A stretch of DNA of 42,916 nucleotides from Bacteroidales bacterium (GCA_017618625.1 JAFZTV010000053.1:1-42916), one strand, 5' to 3'; counted from the stretch's first letter, positions 18,171-27,013 are shown. The notes: generated by a model not told the origin, from the letters alone. Translations and numbers: made by a program.

Positions 18171-20108
18171 ATGAACTACAGAAGACTCGTTGTCGTTATC
18201 GCGGTTGCTCTGCTTACGGTTTCTGCGGCATATTCGCAGAAAGGAGCCTATTCGTCATCGAACAAAAAGGCGATAGGGATGTATGAAAAGGGGATGCAGT
18301 GCATGTACCGCTCCGACCTGCCCGGTGCGGAGAACCATTTCAAGCAGGCCGCCAATGCGGACCCGAAATTTGCCGAGCCCAACATCATGCTGGGCGAGAT
18401 GTATGAGGACAAACACCTGGACTCGATAGCGTGCGACTATTACCGTGCAGCCGTGAAAGCCAACCCGAGTTTCTACACAATGGCGTGGTACAGGATTGGA
18501 GAGTTGGAGCTGCGCCAACAGCACTACGACGCCGCAGTTGAAGCATACAAACAGTTTCTCGCCCTCGACAAGTCGAAACCCGAGAAACACGCCGAAGTGG
18601 AAAAGAAGATGAAGACCGTGGCGTTCCGCCAGAAAGCATACGCAAACCCAGTTCCCTTCAACCCACAAAACATGGGTGTGGCGGTGAACTCGACCAACGA
18701 CGAGTACCTGCCGGCACTCACAGCCGATGGGCAGACGCTGGTTTTCACCCGAAGGTTCCCGAGGACCGGCAAGACCACAGCCAATTCGCCGCTGGAAGAA
18801 GACTTCTATGTAAGTGTGAAGAAAAACGGCGTGTGGACGAAAGCTGTGCGTATGTCGGAGCCTGTGAACACCTACGACAACGAAGGAGCGCAGTGCATTT
18901 CGCAGGACGGACGTATGATGATATTCACCGGCTGCAACCGTAAGGACGGAGCTGGACGCTGCGACCTGTATATCTGCCACCGCGAAGGCGACCAATGGTC
19001 GAAGCCCGAGAATCTGGGTATGCCCGTTAACACCCCGGCATGGGAGGCGCAGCCGACATTCTCGGTTGACGGAAAGACATTGTATTTTGTCAGCAACCGC
19101 AAAGGGGGACTCGGCGGGATGGATATCTGGACGAGCGAATTTGTTGACGGCGAATGGTCGGAGCCGAAGAACCTTGGGGCACCGGTAAACACGCCCGGTG
19201 ACGAAAAGACCCCGTTTATCCACTTTGACGACCACTCGCTCTATTTCGCCAGCGACGGCCACGTGGGAATGGGAGGTTTGGACCTATTTATGAGCAAACT
19301 GCAGGACGACGGCAGCTGGAGCGAACCAGTGAACGTGGGATACCCAATAAACACCGAGGGCGACGAGTCGAACATGATAGTGAGCGCCGACGGCAGGACT
19401 GCCATTTACTCGTCCGACCAGCTGGGCGGCTACGGAAAAGAGGATTTGTATATGTTCGAGCTGCCCGAGGCGGTTCGGCCTCAAGCCACGACCTATATCA
19501 AAGGCATAGTTTATGACAAAAAAACACAGAAACGTCTGGCAGCCGATTTCACCATAGTTGACCTCACAACCAAGAGCGAGGTCGTAAGTGCCTCGTCCGA
19601 CCCTGTCGATGGCAGTTTCCTGCTTACGATGCCGGGATTGCACCAATACGCATTGTCGGTGACGAAAGAGGGATACCTGTTTTATTCGAAGAACTTCGAG
19701 ATGACGGCAGCATCGATAGACGATCCGTTTATGCTGGACATACCACTCGAACCGATAGAGGTGGGGTCGAGTATCACGCTTCGCAACGTTTTCTTCGAGA
19801 CGGCCAAATGGGATTTGAAAGAGGAATCAACGGTGGAACTCGACAAGCTGGTTATGCTTATGGGAGAGAACCCCAAGATGAGGGTGTTGCTAGAGGGCCA
19901 TACCGACGACGTTGGATCGGACGCTGCCAACCAGAAACTGTCAGAGAACCGCGCCAAGTCGGTGTACGACTATCTGGTGAAGAACGGCGTGGATGCGGTA
20001 CGCCTGCAATATAAAGGGTATGGAGAGAGTAAACCAATAGCCGACAGCACCACCGAAGAGGGCCGCGCCCAGAACAGACGCACGGTGTTCACAGTGGTGG
20101 AGAAGTAA
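18171..20108 (+). CDS. porE: PorE-like T9SS component (TPR, beta-propeller, CRD, OmpA C-terminal domains)
   Basis: The 645-residue protein has the domain order known for PorE (PG1058) of Porphyromonas gingivalis. TPR-like helices lie at about 35-150. A PD40/WD40-type propeller with repeated SxDGRTxxFxS and GGxDI(W/L) blades spans about 165-430. A carboxypeptidase-regulatory-like domain (TYIKGIVYDKKTQKRL) spans about 440-530. The OmpA peptidoglycan-binding domain (VFFETAKWDLKEES, LEGHTDDVGSD, NRAKSVYDYL) is at about 540-645. It would link the secretion machinery to peptidoglycan. The signal peptide ends VSAAYSQK with no lipobox Cys. Other propeller-OmpA proteins share this layout, so PorE is a likely rather than certain assignment. 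T9SS cargo genes are encoded nearby. Confidence 0.8.
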   Translation: MNYRRLVVVIAVALLTVSAAYSQKGAYSSSNKKAIGMYEKGMQCMYRSDLPGAENHFKQAANADPKFAEPNIMLGEMYEDKHLDSIACDYYRAAVKANPSFYTMAWYRIGELELRQQHYDAAVEAYKQFLALDKSKPEKHAEVEKKMKTVAFRQKAYANPVPFNPQNMGVAVNSTNDEYLPALTADGQTLVFTRRFPRTGKTTANSPLEEDFYVSVKKNGVWTKAVRMSEPVNTYDNEGAQCISQDGRMMIFTGCNRKDGAGRCDLYICHREGDQWSKPENLGMPVNTPAWEAQPTFSVDGKTLYFVSNRKGGLGGMDIWTSEFVDGEWSEPKNLGAPVNTPGDEKTPFIHFDDHSLYFASDGHVGMGGLDLFMSKLQDDGSWSEPVNVGYPINTEGDESNMIVSADGRTAIYSSDQLGGYGKEDLYMFELPEAVRPQATTYIKGIVYDKKTQKRLAADFTIVDLTTKSEVVSASSDPVDGSFLLTMPGLHQYALSVTKEGYLFYSKNFEMTAASIDDPFMLDIPLEPIEVGSSITLRNVFFETAKWDLKEESTVELDKLVMLMGENPKMRVLLEGHTDDVGSDAANQKLSENRAKSVYDYLVKNGVDAVRLQYKGYGESKPIADSTTEEGRAQNRRTVFTVVEK

Positions 20109-20164
20109 GTGCGTGCCCGCACAGGGCGATAAAGTGGTTAGCAGTCAGCAGTTAGTAAAGAAAT

Positions 20165-20848
20165 ATGAAAAAAGTAGTTATATTGACTGGGGCGGGGATA
20201 AGTGCGGAGAGCGGCATCAAGACGTTTCGCGACAGCGACGGGTTGTGGGAGGAATACCGTGTGGAGGATGTGGCGACCTACGACGCATACGTGCGAGACC
20301 CAAAGCTGGTGCTGGACTTCTACAACGCCCGCCGCAGGGAGGTTTTCAAGGCAAAACCCAACGAGGGACACCGTCAGCTGGTGAGGCTTGAGGAGAAATA
20401 CGACGTGAGAATCATAACACAGAACATCGACAACCTACACGAGCAGGCAGGTTCGAGCCATGTGTTGCATCTGCACGGCGAATTGACCAAAGCCAGAAGC
20501 GACAAAGACGACAACCTGATAGTGGAAATAGGCGACAGAGAGATACACCTAGGCGACAAGGCACCCGACGGAGCCCAGCTGAGGCCACATATCGTATGGT
20601 TTGGCGAAGCGGTGCCGAACATCGAGCCGGCGGCAGCATTGTGCGAAGAGGCCGACTACTTTGTGGTCATAGGAACCTCGATGAACGTCTATCCCGCGGC
20701 GGGACTGATACACTACGTGCCGCGCACGTCGCCTTGCTGGCTTGTGGACCCCAAAGCCGTACCAATCAGCCGGCAGATAACGATAGTGCAAGAGAAGGCA
20801 GGAACCGGCGTGAAGAAAGTGGTGGACGAACTACTGAGCCTAGCATAA
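20165..20848 (+). CDS. cobB: SIR2-family NAD-dependent protein deacylase (sirtuin)
   Basis: This 227-residue sirtuin has the NAD-binding GAGISAESGIKTFR at residues 9-22, TQNIDNLH at 85-92 and the catalytic His104 in HLHGEL. Tyr53 and Arg56 in FYNARRR are the pair that favours acidic acyl groups such as succinyl-lysine in the CobB/SIRT5 class. The zinc-binding module is reduced: between HGEL and LRPHIVWFGE there is no cysteine at all. The ATG at 20165 gives the standard start. It lies 56 bp after the PorE-like gene with a TTAGCAGTCAGCAG spacer repeat between them, and 44 bp before a T9SS cargo gene. No functional link to either is evident. Confidence 0.92.
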   Translation: MKKVVILTGAGISAESGIKTFRDSDGLWEEYRVEDVATYDAYVRDPKLVLDFYNARRREVFKAKPNEGHRQLVRLEEKYDVRIITQNIDNLHEQAGSSHVLHLHGELTKARSDKDDNLIVEIGDREIHLGDKAPDGAQLRPHIVWFGEAVPNIEPAAALCEEADYFVVIGTSMNVYPAAGLIHYVPRTSPCWLVDPKAVPISRQITIVQEKAGTGVKKVVDELLSLA

Positions 20849-20892
20849 TGAAATAGAAACAATAAAATTACAAACCTCAAAAATACAAAATC

Positions 20893-21606
20893 ATGAAGAA
20901 ATTGTTATCAATTATCAGTTTAGTTGCGCTGGCCATGATTGCCAACGCACAGTTCACATTGACCTATAATGGTACTGCTGTTGCGGAAGGCACAACCATT
21001 CAGATGACCTCCACCACCTCGGGGAATATGCTTTTTGGCGATGTTGATCTACAGTTGATGTTGAACAACACTGGCATCGGCGTCGGACACTGGACAGCCA
21101 AGATCAACACCGATGGGCACAATTTCTCGGTGGTTCAAATGTGTGGCGACCAATGTGGACAAAACATTTCCGAAGTGCCAGTCACTGTGAATCCGGACAC
21201 ATGCAAGCTCATCGAAATACACATTGGTATTCCGGAAAACACGGCAGTCGGCACTAGCGAAACGTTTGCTCTGGAACTCTACAACAACGACAGGGGGTCA
21301 AACGACCTGACTTTTAATTTCGAGTTGACCTACAATCCCAATGCCGGCATAACCGAGGCCTCCGTAGCCACTATTGCCAACGCCTATCCCAACCCCGCCA
21401 TCTCCAATGTCACCATCGGCTATGCTGTCGAGGGCACCGCGCAGTTCGTCGTCACCGACATCGCAGGCCGTCAGGTGATGGAGCAGACAATCAGCGGCAA
21501 CGGAACGCTGAACTTGAACGTTGAGAACTTCCACCGCGGAGTGTATCTCTATGGCATACGCCAGGGCAACAAACAAGCCGCAATGAAAAAACTTGTCGTA
21601 AGATAA
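20893..21606 (+). CDS. small T9SS cargo protein with Por sorting domain
   Basis: The 237-residue product has a Sec signal (cleavage after IANA). A beta-rich domain of about 130 residues follows, with a CGDQC motif that could form a disulfide, and then a type A T9SS sorting domain from about residue 160 (NAYPNPAISNVTIGY... MKKLVVR). The N-terminal domain resembles the immunoglobulin-like pre-CTD modules of other cargo proteins, but I cannot name it. Being almost only signal, one domain and sorting tag, it is likely a minor surface protein. It ends 95 bp before the ABC transporter genes. Confidence 0.82.
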   Translation: MKKLLSIISLVALAMIANAQFTLTYNGTAVAEGTTIQMTSTTSGNMLFGDVDLQLMLNNTGIGVGHWTAKINTDGHNFSVVQMCGDQCGQNISEVPVTVNPDTCKLIEIHIGIPENTAVGTSETFALELYNNDRGSNDLTFNFELTYNPNAGITEASVATIANAYPNPAISNVTIGYAVEGTAQFVVTDIAGRQVMEQTISGNGTLNLNVENFHRGVYLYGIRQGNKQAAMKKLVVR

Positions 21607-21700
21607 AACAAGACCGCAGGCGGTTACAAACAAGACAAGCTACTAAACTACAATGGGACCAGGATTTGATTGACTTGGTGGAATAAAAACAGAACCACGG

Positions 21701-22621
21701 ATGGCTGATAACGCAAATATGCTACAGGTAGAACACGTAAGTAAGAGCTACGGCGATTTCTATGCGTTGCGAGATGTGTCGCTTGATGTTACGACAGGTC
21801 GCATCTTCGGTTTGCTGGGACCTAACGGGGCGGGCAAATCGACGCTCATACGTATCGTCAACCAAATCCTACAGGCCGACGAGGGTAAAATTGTCTTCGA
21901 CGGGCACCCTATCAGGCAGTCGGATGTGGAGAATATCGGCTACCTGCCTGAGGAACGCGGTCTGTATAAGAAGATGAAGGTGGGCGACCAGGCCATGTAT
22001 CTCGCCAAGCTGAAAGGGCTGTCGCAGAGCGAGGCCGAGAAAAGGCTGCGCTGGTGGTTCAAACACCTGGAGATAGACACCTGGTGGAACCGCAAGGTGG
22101 AGGAGCTTTCGAAGGGTATGCAGCAGAAGGTGCAGTTTGTCACCACGGTGCTGCACAACCCGAAGCTGCTTATCTTTGACGAGCCGTTCAGCGGATTCGA
22201 CCCGGTAAACGCCACCCTGCTGAAGAAAGAGATACTGCGACTGCGAGACGAAGGGGCGACGGTGATTTTCTCGACGCACAACATGTCGTCGGTCGAGGAG
22301 ATATGCGACGACATAGCGCTGATAAACCACGCACAGGTGGTGCTGAGCGGCAACGTGAAGGAGATACGCCAGTCGTACCGCAAGAATATGTACCATGTGG
22401 AGGCAAGGTATTCGGAGGACAAACGGATAGCGTTGCCGCCCGACTTCGAGGTGAAAAACGTCAACGAAGACAAAGGACTGTATGTCGCCGATGTGAGCCT
22501 GCCGCAAGCGGCCACATCGAACGACCTGCTGTCAGCGCTGATGAGCCAAGGGCAGGTGGTGGCATTGCAGGAGATACTACCATCCATGAACGATATATTT
22601 ATTGAAGCCGTAAGTCAATGA
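21701..22621 (+). CDS. ABC transporter ATP-binding protein (NatA-like)
   Basis: This 306-residue ATPase has Walker A GPNGAGKST (40-48), the Q-loop region, signature LSKGMQ (136-141, a Gly-Met variant of LSGGQ common in this subfamily), Walker B LLIFDEP with Glu161, and the switch His in FSTHNM. A C-terminal extension of about 80 residues is typical of exporters of the NatA/YhaQ type (COG4152). The stop overlaps the permease start by 4 nt (ATGA), so the two form one unit. The exported substrate cannot be inferred from the sequence. Confidence 0.93.
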   Translation: MADNANMLQVEHVSKSYGDFYALRDVSLDVTTGRIFGLLGPNGAGKSTLIRIVNQILQADEGKIVFDGHPIRQSDVENIGYLPEERGLYKKMKVGDQAMYLAKLKGLSQSEAEKRLRWWFKHLEIDTWWNRKVEELSKGMQQKVQFVTTVLHNPKLLIFDEPFSGFDPVNATLLKKEILRLRDEGATVIFSTHNMSSVEEICDDIALINHAQVVLSGNVKEIRQSYRKNMYHVEARYSEDKRIALPPDFEVKNVNEDKGLYVADVSLPQAATSNDLLSALMSQGQVVALQEILPSMNDIFIEAVSQ

Positions 22622-23949
22622 GAAAAATACTTTTGATAATAAGCCGCGAGTATCTTTCGCGAGTCAAAAAGAAGTCGTTCTGGATACTCACCATCGTGGT
22701 GCCCGTGTTGCTTGCCGGTCTGTATGCCGTTCCCATCTATCTGGCGCTTCGCCCACAAGAGAAAACCACAGTGCTGGTGGTTGACGACACAAAACTCTTT
22801 GACGGCGCCTTCAAGTCGTCGAACGAGATTTCCTATCAGTATGCCGGTAGCGTGGACTACGCACAGCGACGCATGGAAGAGGAAGACTCGGTGACGGCGG
22901 TGCTATACATCCCAGCACGCGAGACCACCATTCCGGGAGACGCCTTCCTCTACTATAAAGGAAAGGTGCCTTCGGCAAACCTTCAGAGCGATGTCTCAGA
23001 GCAATTGCAGAGCCATATACGCACCATCATACTGCAGGATGTACACGGAATTACGCAAGAGGAATTCGACCAAGTGAACGCCACCAAGATAAAGGTTCAC
23101 ACCAAAGACTTGGAGACAGGCAAGGACGGGTTTCTGGAGGTGAAGATGGCGATAGGCCTTATGTTGGGTCTTATCATATTCTTCGTGGTGCTTATGTTCG
23201 GCGGACAGGTGATGACCGGTGTGTCGGAAGAGAAAACCTCACGCATAGTCGAAGTGATAGTGTCCAGCGTCAAGCCGTTCCAGCTGATGATGGGCAAGGT
23301 GATAGGAATAGGACTTGTGGGACTGACTCAGTTCGCCTTGTGGATTACACTTTCGATGGTGGGACTTGTGGGCATCCAAGCCGCAAATCCAGAACTGTTC
23401 GAAGCGGCGAAAGCACGGCAGAACATGACCGAGATAGCCACCAAAGGAACCGATGCAATGGAGCAGATGCAGGCACTGAACGACGCACCAGTGGTGACAG
23501 AGTTGGTTCAAGGGTTGACAGCCATAAACTTCCAACTCATAATCGTAATGTTCCTGGTTTATTTCATCCTCGGATATTTCATCTACGCCACCTTGTATGC
23601 CGGAGTCGGGGCACTGGTTGACAGCGACACCAACGCACAACAGTTTTCCTTGCCGGTGACAATACCACTTATGCTGGTCATGATAATGATGCCCGCCATA
23701 ATAAACGAGCCATCGGGTTCGCTTGCCACATGGCTGTCGATGATACCATTCACGTCGCCAGTGGCGATGATGATACGCATACCGTTCGGGGTTCCGACAT
23801 GGCAGGCGTTGGTATCAATAGGAGTGCTACTGCTCTTCGTGCCACTTAACACCTGGATTGCGGGACGCATATACAAACGCGGAATACTGCTGTACGGCAA
23901 AAAGATAACCTACAAGGATATATTCTCGTGGTTTGGGAAGAGGCGTTAG
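22618..23949 (+). CDS. ABC-2 type transporter permease (NatB-like)
   Basis: The 443-residue membrane subunit begins with a cytoplasmic stretch and one membrane helix (residues about 20-42). An extracytoplasmic domain of about 130 residues follows, and then five or so helices in the C-terminal half (IGLMLGLIIFFVVLMFGG, the VSEEKTSRIVEVIVSSVKP cytoplasmic loop, and later pairs). That loop is the hallmark of the COG1668 NatB/YhaP family. It pairs with the ATPase just upstream. A spacer with a TGGGCAGTAGGCAGTGG repeat separates it from the S46 peptidase. Confidence 0.92.
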   Translation: MRKILLIISREYLSRVKKKSFWILTIVVPVLLAGLYAVPIYLALRPQEKTTVLVVDDTKLFDGAFKSSNEISYQYAGSVDYAQRRMEEEDSVTAVLYIPARETTIPGDAFLYYKGKVPSANLQSDVSEQLQSHIRTIILQDVHGITQEEFDQVNATKIKVHTKDLETGKDGFLEVKMAIGLMLGLIIFFVVLMFGGQVMTGVSEEKTSRIVEVIVSSVKPFQLMMGKVIGIGLVGLTQFALWITLSMVGLVGIQAANPELFEAAKARQNMTEIATKGTDAMEQMQALNDAPVVTELVQGLTAINFQLIIVMFLVYFILGYFIYATLYAGVGALVDSDTNAQQFSLPVTIPLMLVMIMMPAIINEPSGSLATWLSMIPFTSPVAMMIRIPFGVPTWQALVSIGVLLLFVPLNTWIAGRIYKRGILLYGKKITYKDIFSWFGKRR

Positions 23950-24011
23950 TGGGCAGTAGGCAGTGGTTGGTTAATTGAAATAACAACAAAAAACAAAATA
24001 AACTTATAACA

Positions 24012-26183
24012 ATGAAAAGACTCTTTATTACAGCACTTTTGGCGTTGGTTTGCGCAATGCCTAGAATGTATGCCGACGAAGGCATGTGGTTGCTTTCGCT
24101 CGTTGGCAAAAGCTATGCCGACATGCAGAAAGCCGGTTTCAAACTCTCACCCGAGGACATCTACAGTGTCAACAAAAGCTGTCTGAAAGACGCTATCGTG
24201 GGACTTGGCAATGACGGCCGCCCCTTCTGGCACTTCTGCACCGGCGAGATTATCTCCGACCAGGGGCTTATCTCCACGAACCACCACTGCGGATACGGGA
24301 AACTGCAGGAACACTCCACTGTGCAGCACGACTACCTGCGCGACGGATTCTGGGCCTACACCAAAGAAGAGGAGTTGCCCAACCCGGGTCTTACGGCCTC
24401 GATACTGGTGAAGATGGAGGATGTCACCAACCAGATTCTGACCGCGATGTCGGACGATATGAGTGAGGGAGACCGCGCCAAGACGGTAGCACGCCTCTCG
24501 AAAGAGATTGCAGAGAAGGCCAAGAAAGAAAACCCCGGATGCGAAGCCATGGTGAAAGACATGTTCAACGGCAACCAGTACTTCCTCTTCATCCACAAAA
24601 TCTACAAGGATGTGCGCTTGGTTGGAGCACCTCCCTCGTCGATGGGTAAGTTCGGCGGCGACACGGACAACTGGTCGTGGCCGCGTCACACCTGCGATTT
24701 CTCGCTGTTCCGCATCTACACCGCACCCGACGGCACCCCTGCCCCGTACAGCAAGAACAACGTGCCCCTGAAACCCAAGCACCACCTGCCGGTGAGCATC
24801 AGAGAGCTCAACGACGGCGACTATGCCATGGTCATGGGATTCCCCGGCACCACCAATCGCTTCCTCACCTCGTACGGACTGGAAGAGACGATGGACATCA
24901 CCAACAAGCTGGTCTACGAAATCCGCACCGTAAAAATCAACATCCTCCGCGAGGAGATGGCCGCCAGCCAGAAGGTACGCATCCAGTATGCGTCGAAATA
25001 TGCTTCGTGCTCAAACTACTGGAAATACAGCAACGAGCAGAACAAAGCCCTGAAACAGCTGAACACCATGAAGGTGAAACGCGAGACCGAACAGGAGTAC
25101 TCGAAATGGGCACAGGGCCAGCTTCCGAAATACCAGCAGGCATTGCAGCTTATCAGCGACGGATATAAAGACCGCCGCCCCTACCGCGCCGCAATGATGT
25201 ATCTCGAAGAGGGACTGCTGACGGGACCGGAGATACTGTGGGAAGCTGTGGGCACCGGCATCGGACTGCAGCAGATTCTCGACATGGAAGACCGCTACCA
25301 GCGCGATGAGGCACTGGACGAAGTGCGCAAGAAAGCCGCCGAGTTCTACAAGGACTACAACCAGGCCACCGAGATGAAAGTCTTCGCAGCGATGGCGAAA
25401 TATGTTTTCACCAACATGGAACAGCGCTACTGCCCCAGCTTCATCAAGCAGGCTGACAAGAAATACAAAGGCGACTTCAACAAATACGCCCAGGAACTCT
25501 TCAAGAAGAGCATCTTCGCCAACGAGGAGGCCTTTAACAAGTTCCTCGACAAACCCAGCCGCAAGACCCTGGAGAAAGACCCCATCTTCGTGGCAGCGAT
25601 GGAGACCTACACAAAATATCGTGAGATTTACGCCCAGATACCCAAGGAATCGGCAGAAGGGCTGACCCGTGGCACGCGCGACTTTGTCGATGGCATACTG
25701 CAAATCAACAGCGGCAAGAACCTCCTTGCCCCCGATGCCAACTCCACAATCCGCTTCACCTACGGCAACGTGAAGGCCTACAGCCCGAAAGACGCCGTAT
25801 CATACAGCCACTACACCACCCTCGACGGCGTGATACAGAAAGAAGGGCCCAAAGGTGGTGAGTTTGAGGTGCCGGCACGTCTCAAGGAGCTCTACTATGC
25901 CCAAGACTTCGGCCGCTATGCCAACAACAAGAACCAGCTGCCCACCTGTTTCATCACCAACAACGACATCACCGGTGGCAACTCCGGCTCGCCCGTCATC
26001 GACGCCCATGGCAACCTCATCGGACTTGCCTTCGACGGCAACAGCGAAGCCATGAGTGGCGACATCGACTTCGAGGAGAACCTCCAGCGCTGCATCTGCC
26101 TCGACTCCCGCTACATGCTCTGGGTCATCGACAAATACGCCGGCGCCAAGAACCTCATCGACGAAATCGACATCGTGAAATAA
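24012..26183 (+). CDS. S46 family dipeptidyl-peptidase, DPP7-like
   Basis: S46 peptidases remove dipeptides from peptide N-termini in the periplasm and support growth on peptides. The 723-residue length fits. A signal peptide precedes the chymotrypsin-like halves, which are split by a helical domain. The triad is visible as His92 (STNHHCGYG), Asp229 (HTCDFSLFR) and Ser658 (TGGNSGSP). The specificity position 18 residues after the Ser is Gly (FDGN), as in DPP7 enzymes with a hydrophobic P1 preference; DPP11 enzymes have Arg (FDRN). Codons are strongly C-ending, indicating high expression. A strong terminator follows. Confidence 0.95.
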   Translation: MKRLFITALLALVCAMPRMYADEGMWLLSLVGKSYADMQKAGFKLSPEDIYSVNKSCLKDAIVGLGNDGRPFWHFCTGEIISDQGLISTNHHCGYGKLQEHSTVQHDYLRDGFWAYTKEEELPNPGLTASILVKMEDVTNQILTAMSDDMSEGDRAKTVARLSKEIAEKAKKENPGCEAMVKDMFNGNQYFLFIHKIYKDVRLVGAPPSSMGKFGGDTDNWSWPRHTCDFSLFRIYTAPDGTPAPYSKNNVPLKPKHHLPVSIRELNDGDYAMVMGFPGTTNRFLTSYGLEETMDITNKLVYEIRTVKINILREEMAASQKVRIQYASKYASCSNYWKYSNEQNKALKQLNTMKVKRETEQEYSKWAQGQLPKYQQALQLISDGYKDRRPYRAAMMYLEEGLLTGPEILWEAVGTGIGLQQILDMEDRYQRDEALDEVRKKAAEFYKDYNQATEMKVFAAMAKYVFTNMEQRYCPSFIKQADKKYKGDFNKYAQELFKKSIFANEEAFNKFLDKPSRKTLEKDPIFVAAMETYTKYREIYAQIPKESAEGLTRGTRDFVDGILQINSGKNLLAPDANSTIRFTYGNVKAYSPKDAVSYSHYTTLDGVIQKEGPKGGEFEVPARLKELYYAQDFGRYANNKNQLPTCFITNNDITGGNSGSPVIDAHGNLIGLAFDGNSEAMSGDIDFEENLQRCICLDSRYMLWVIDKYAGAKNLIDEIDIVK

Positions 26184-26213
26184 TACGACCTCCCGAAACT
26201 AAAGGTCAACCCC

Positions 26214-26250
26214 AAAGCACCCCGTCCTTTTGGGACGGGGTGCTTTTTTT
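26214..26250 (+). terminator. strong intrinsic terminator after the S46 peptidase
   Basis: GCACCCCGTCC (26217-26227) pairs perfectly with GGACGGGGTGC (26233-26243), flanked by AAA and seven Ts. Confidence 0.93.
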
Positions 26251-26581
26251 ATCCCCTCCCATCCTCCGCGACGACAACTGCTCCTTCTCCCTCGGACAAG
26301 ACGACAAATACTACTTCGTCTTCAGCCTGCCCAAACAGCAGCTCAACGACCTACCCAACCGCCTCTCCCGTCAGGCTTTCTCCATCGCCCACAAGGTCGA
26401 ACAAATGATCGCTAGCCGCGTAGCGAAAAAAACTCTAAAAAGTAATCAACCCCAATGGACCTTGCAGGGAAACGTCAAGTTTAATTCAATGGTCAGAGCG
26501 TTTCAGTTGTTTCAGTTTCAGTTCGATTTCAGAGGGTCAATTATATTTCAAAACCCCTTTATATATATTATAACTAATTAA
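26249..26581 (+). pseudogene. possible coding remnant, no recognised family
   Basis: From the terminator tail onward one frame reads ILRDDNCSFSLGQDDKYYF and continues to about 26436. Its third positions are almost all C, as in the preceding expressed gene. It has no credible start (the only ATG is inside the terminator stem) and runs out into AT-rich repeat DNA. I read it as a fragment of a once coding segment, but chance in C-rich DNA is possible. Confidence 0.25.
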
Positions 26582-26661
26582 TAATTAATAATATAAGTAA
26601 TAGGATTCGAAATCTGAAACCCCTAAAAAAACAACTGAAACAACTGAAACTGAAACGCTCT
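26495..26661. repeat. imperfect inverted repeat built from TTTCAGTT motifs
   Basis: AGAGCGTTTCA (26495-26505) is the exact complement of TGAAACGCTCT (26651-26661). Inside, both arms consist of GTTTCA and GTTGTTTCA motifs, in swapped order between the arms. The arms flank about 85 bp of extremely AT-rich DNA with poly-TA stretches. The right arm ends 35 bp before a truncated mobile-element-type gene, so it may be that gene's operator or leader, or an element boundary. Confidence 0.75.
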
Positions 26662-26696
26662 ACTTAATCAAAATTCATCTAAAAAGCAAAAACACA

Positions 26697-26948
26697 ATGA
26701 AATACGACATCTCCAAACAGTCGGCTCCCAAGATGCCGAACCTCGGTAAAGGCACCGAATGTATCAAAATTCTCCTTTCCCAGACCTCAAAAGACATGCA
26801 CCAACCTCTCGTTCCGATGCTCTTTCCCGTACTTGGCGCTCATATCAGCGGCGCAGAATTTCAGTACCCGGACCTCAGTTGGAAGGAGCCGTGCGGCCAA
26901 ATGGCCAACCTCGTCGCCGAAAGTGGGGGCAACAAGGGCCAATTTTAG
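26697..26948 (+). pseudogene. N-terminal remnant of a DUF3987/VirE-type mobile-element protein
   Basis: The 83 residues begin MKYDISKQSAPKMPNLGKGT and contain VPMLFPVLGAHISG, FQYPDLSWKEP and MANLVAESGGNKGQ. From memory, these match the start of long Bacteroidota proteins (several hundred residues) annotated as DUF3987 and often found beside VirE-N and HU-like genes in accessory regions. The reading frame stops right after GGNKGQF, where full-length relatives continue, and nothing downstream restores it. It is therefore a truncated relic. The ATG at 26697 is intact and preceded by the inverted repeat. Confidence 0.55.
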
Positions 26949-26959
26949 ATGCCTCACCT

Positions 26960-27013
26960 AACTCCCACCCAACTCCCACCCAACTCCCACCTAACTCCCA
27001 CCCAACTCCCAAT
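26960..27013. repeat. 11-nt tandem repeat array (AACTCCCACCC)
   Basis: The unit AACTCCCACCC occurs at 26960, 26971, 26982 (last base T) and 26993, with a partial fifth copy at 27004. It lies directly after the truncated DUF3987 gene. Open frames crossing it are repeats of Pro/Thr/Asn/Ser codons and are not credible genes. Confidence 0.85.
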
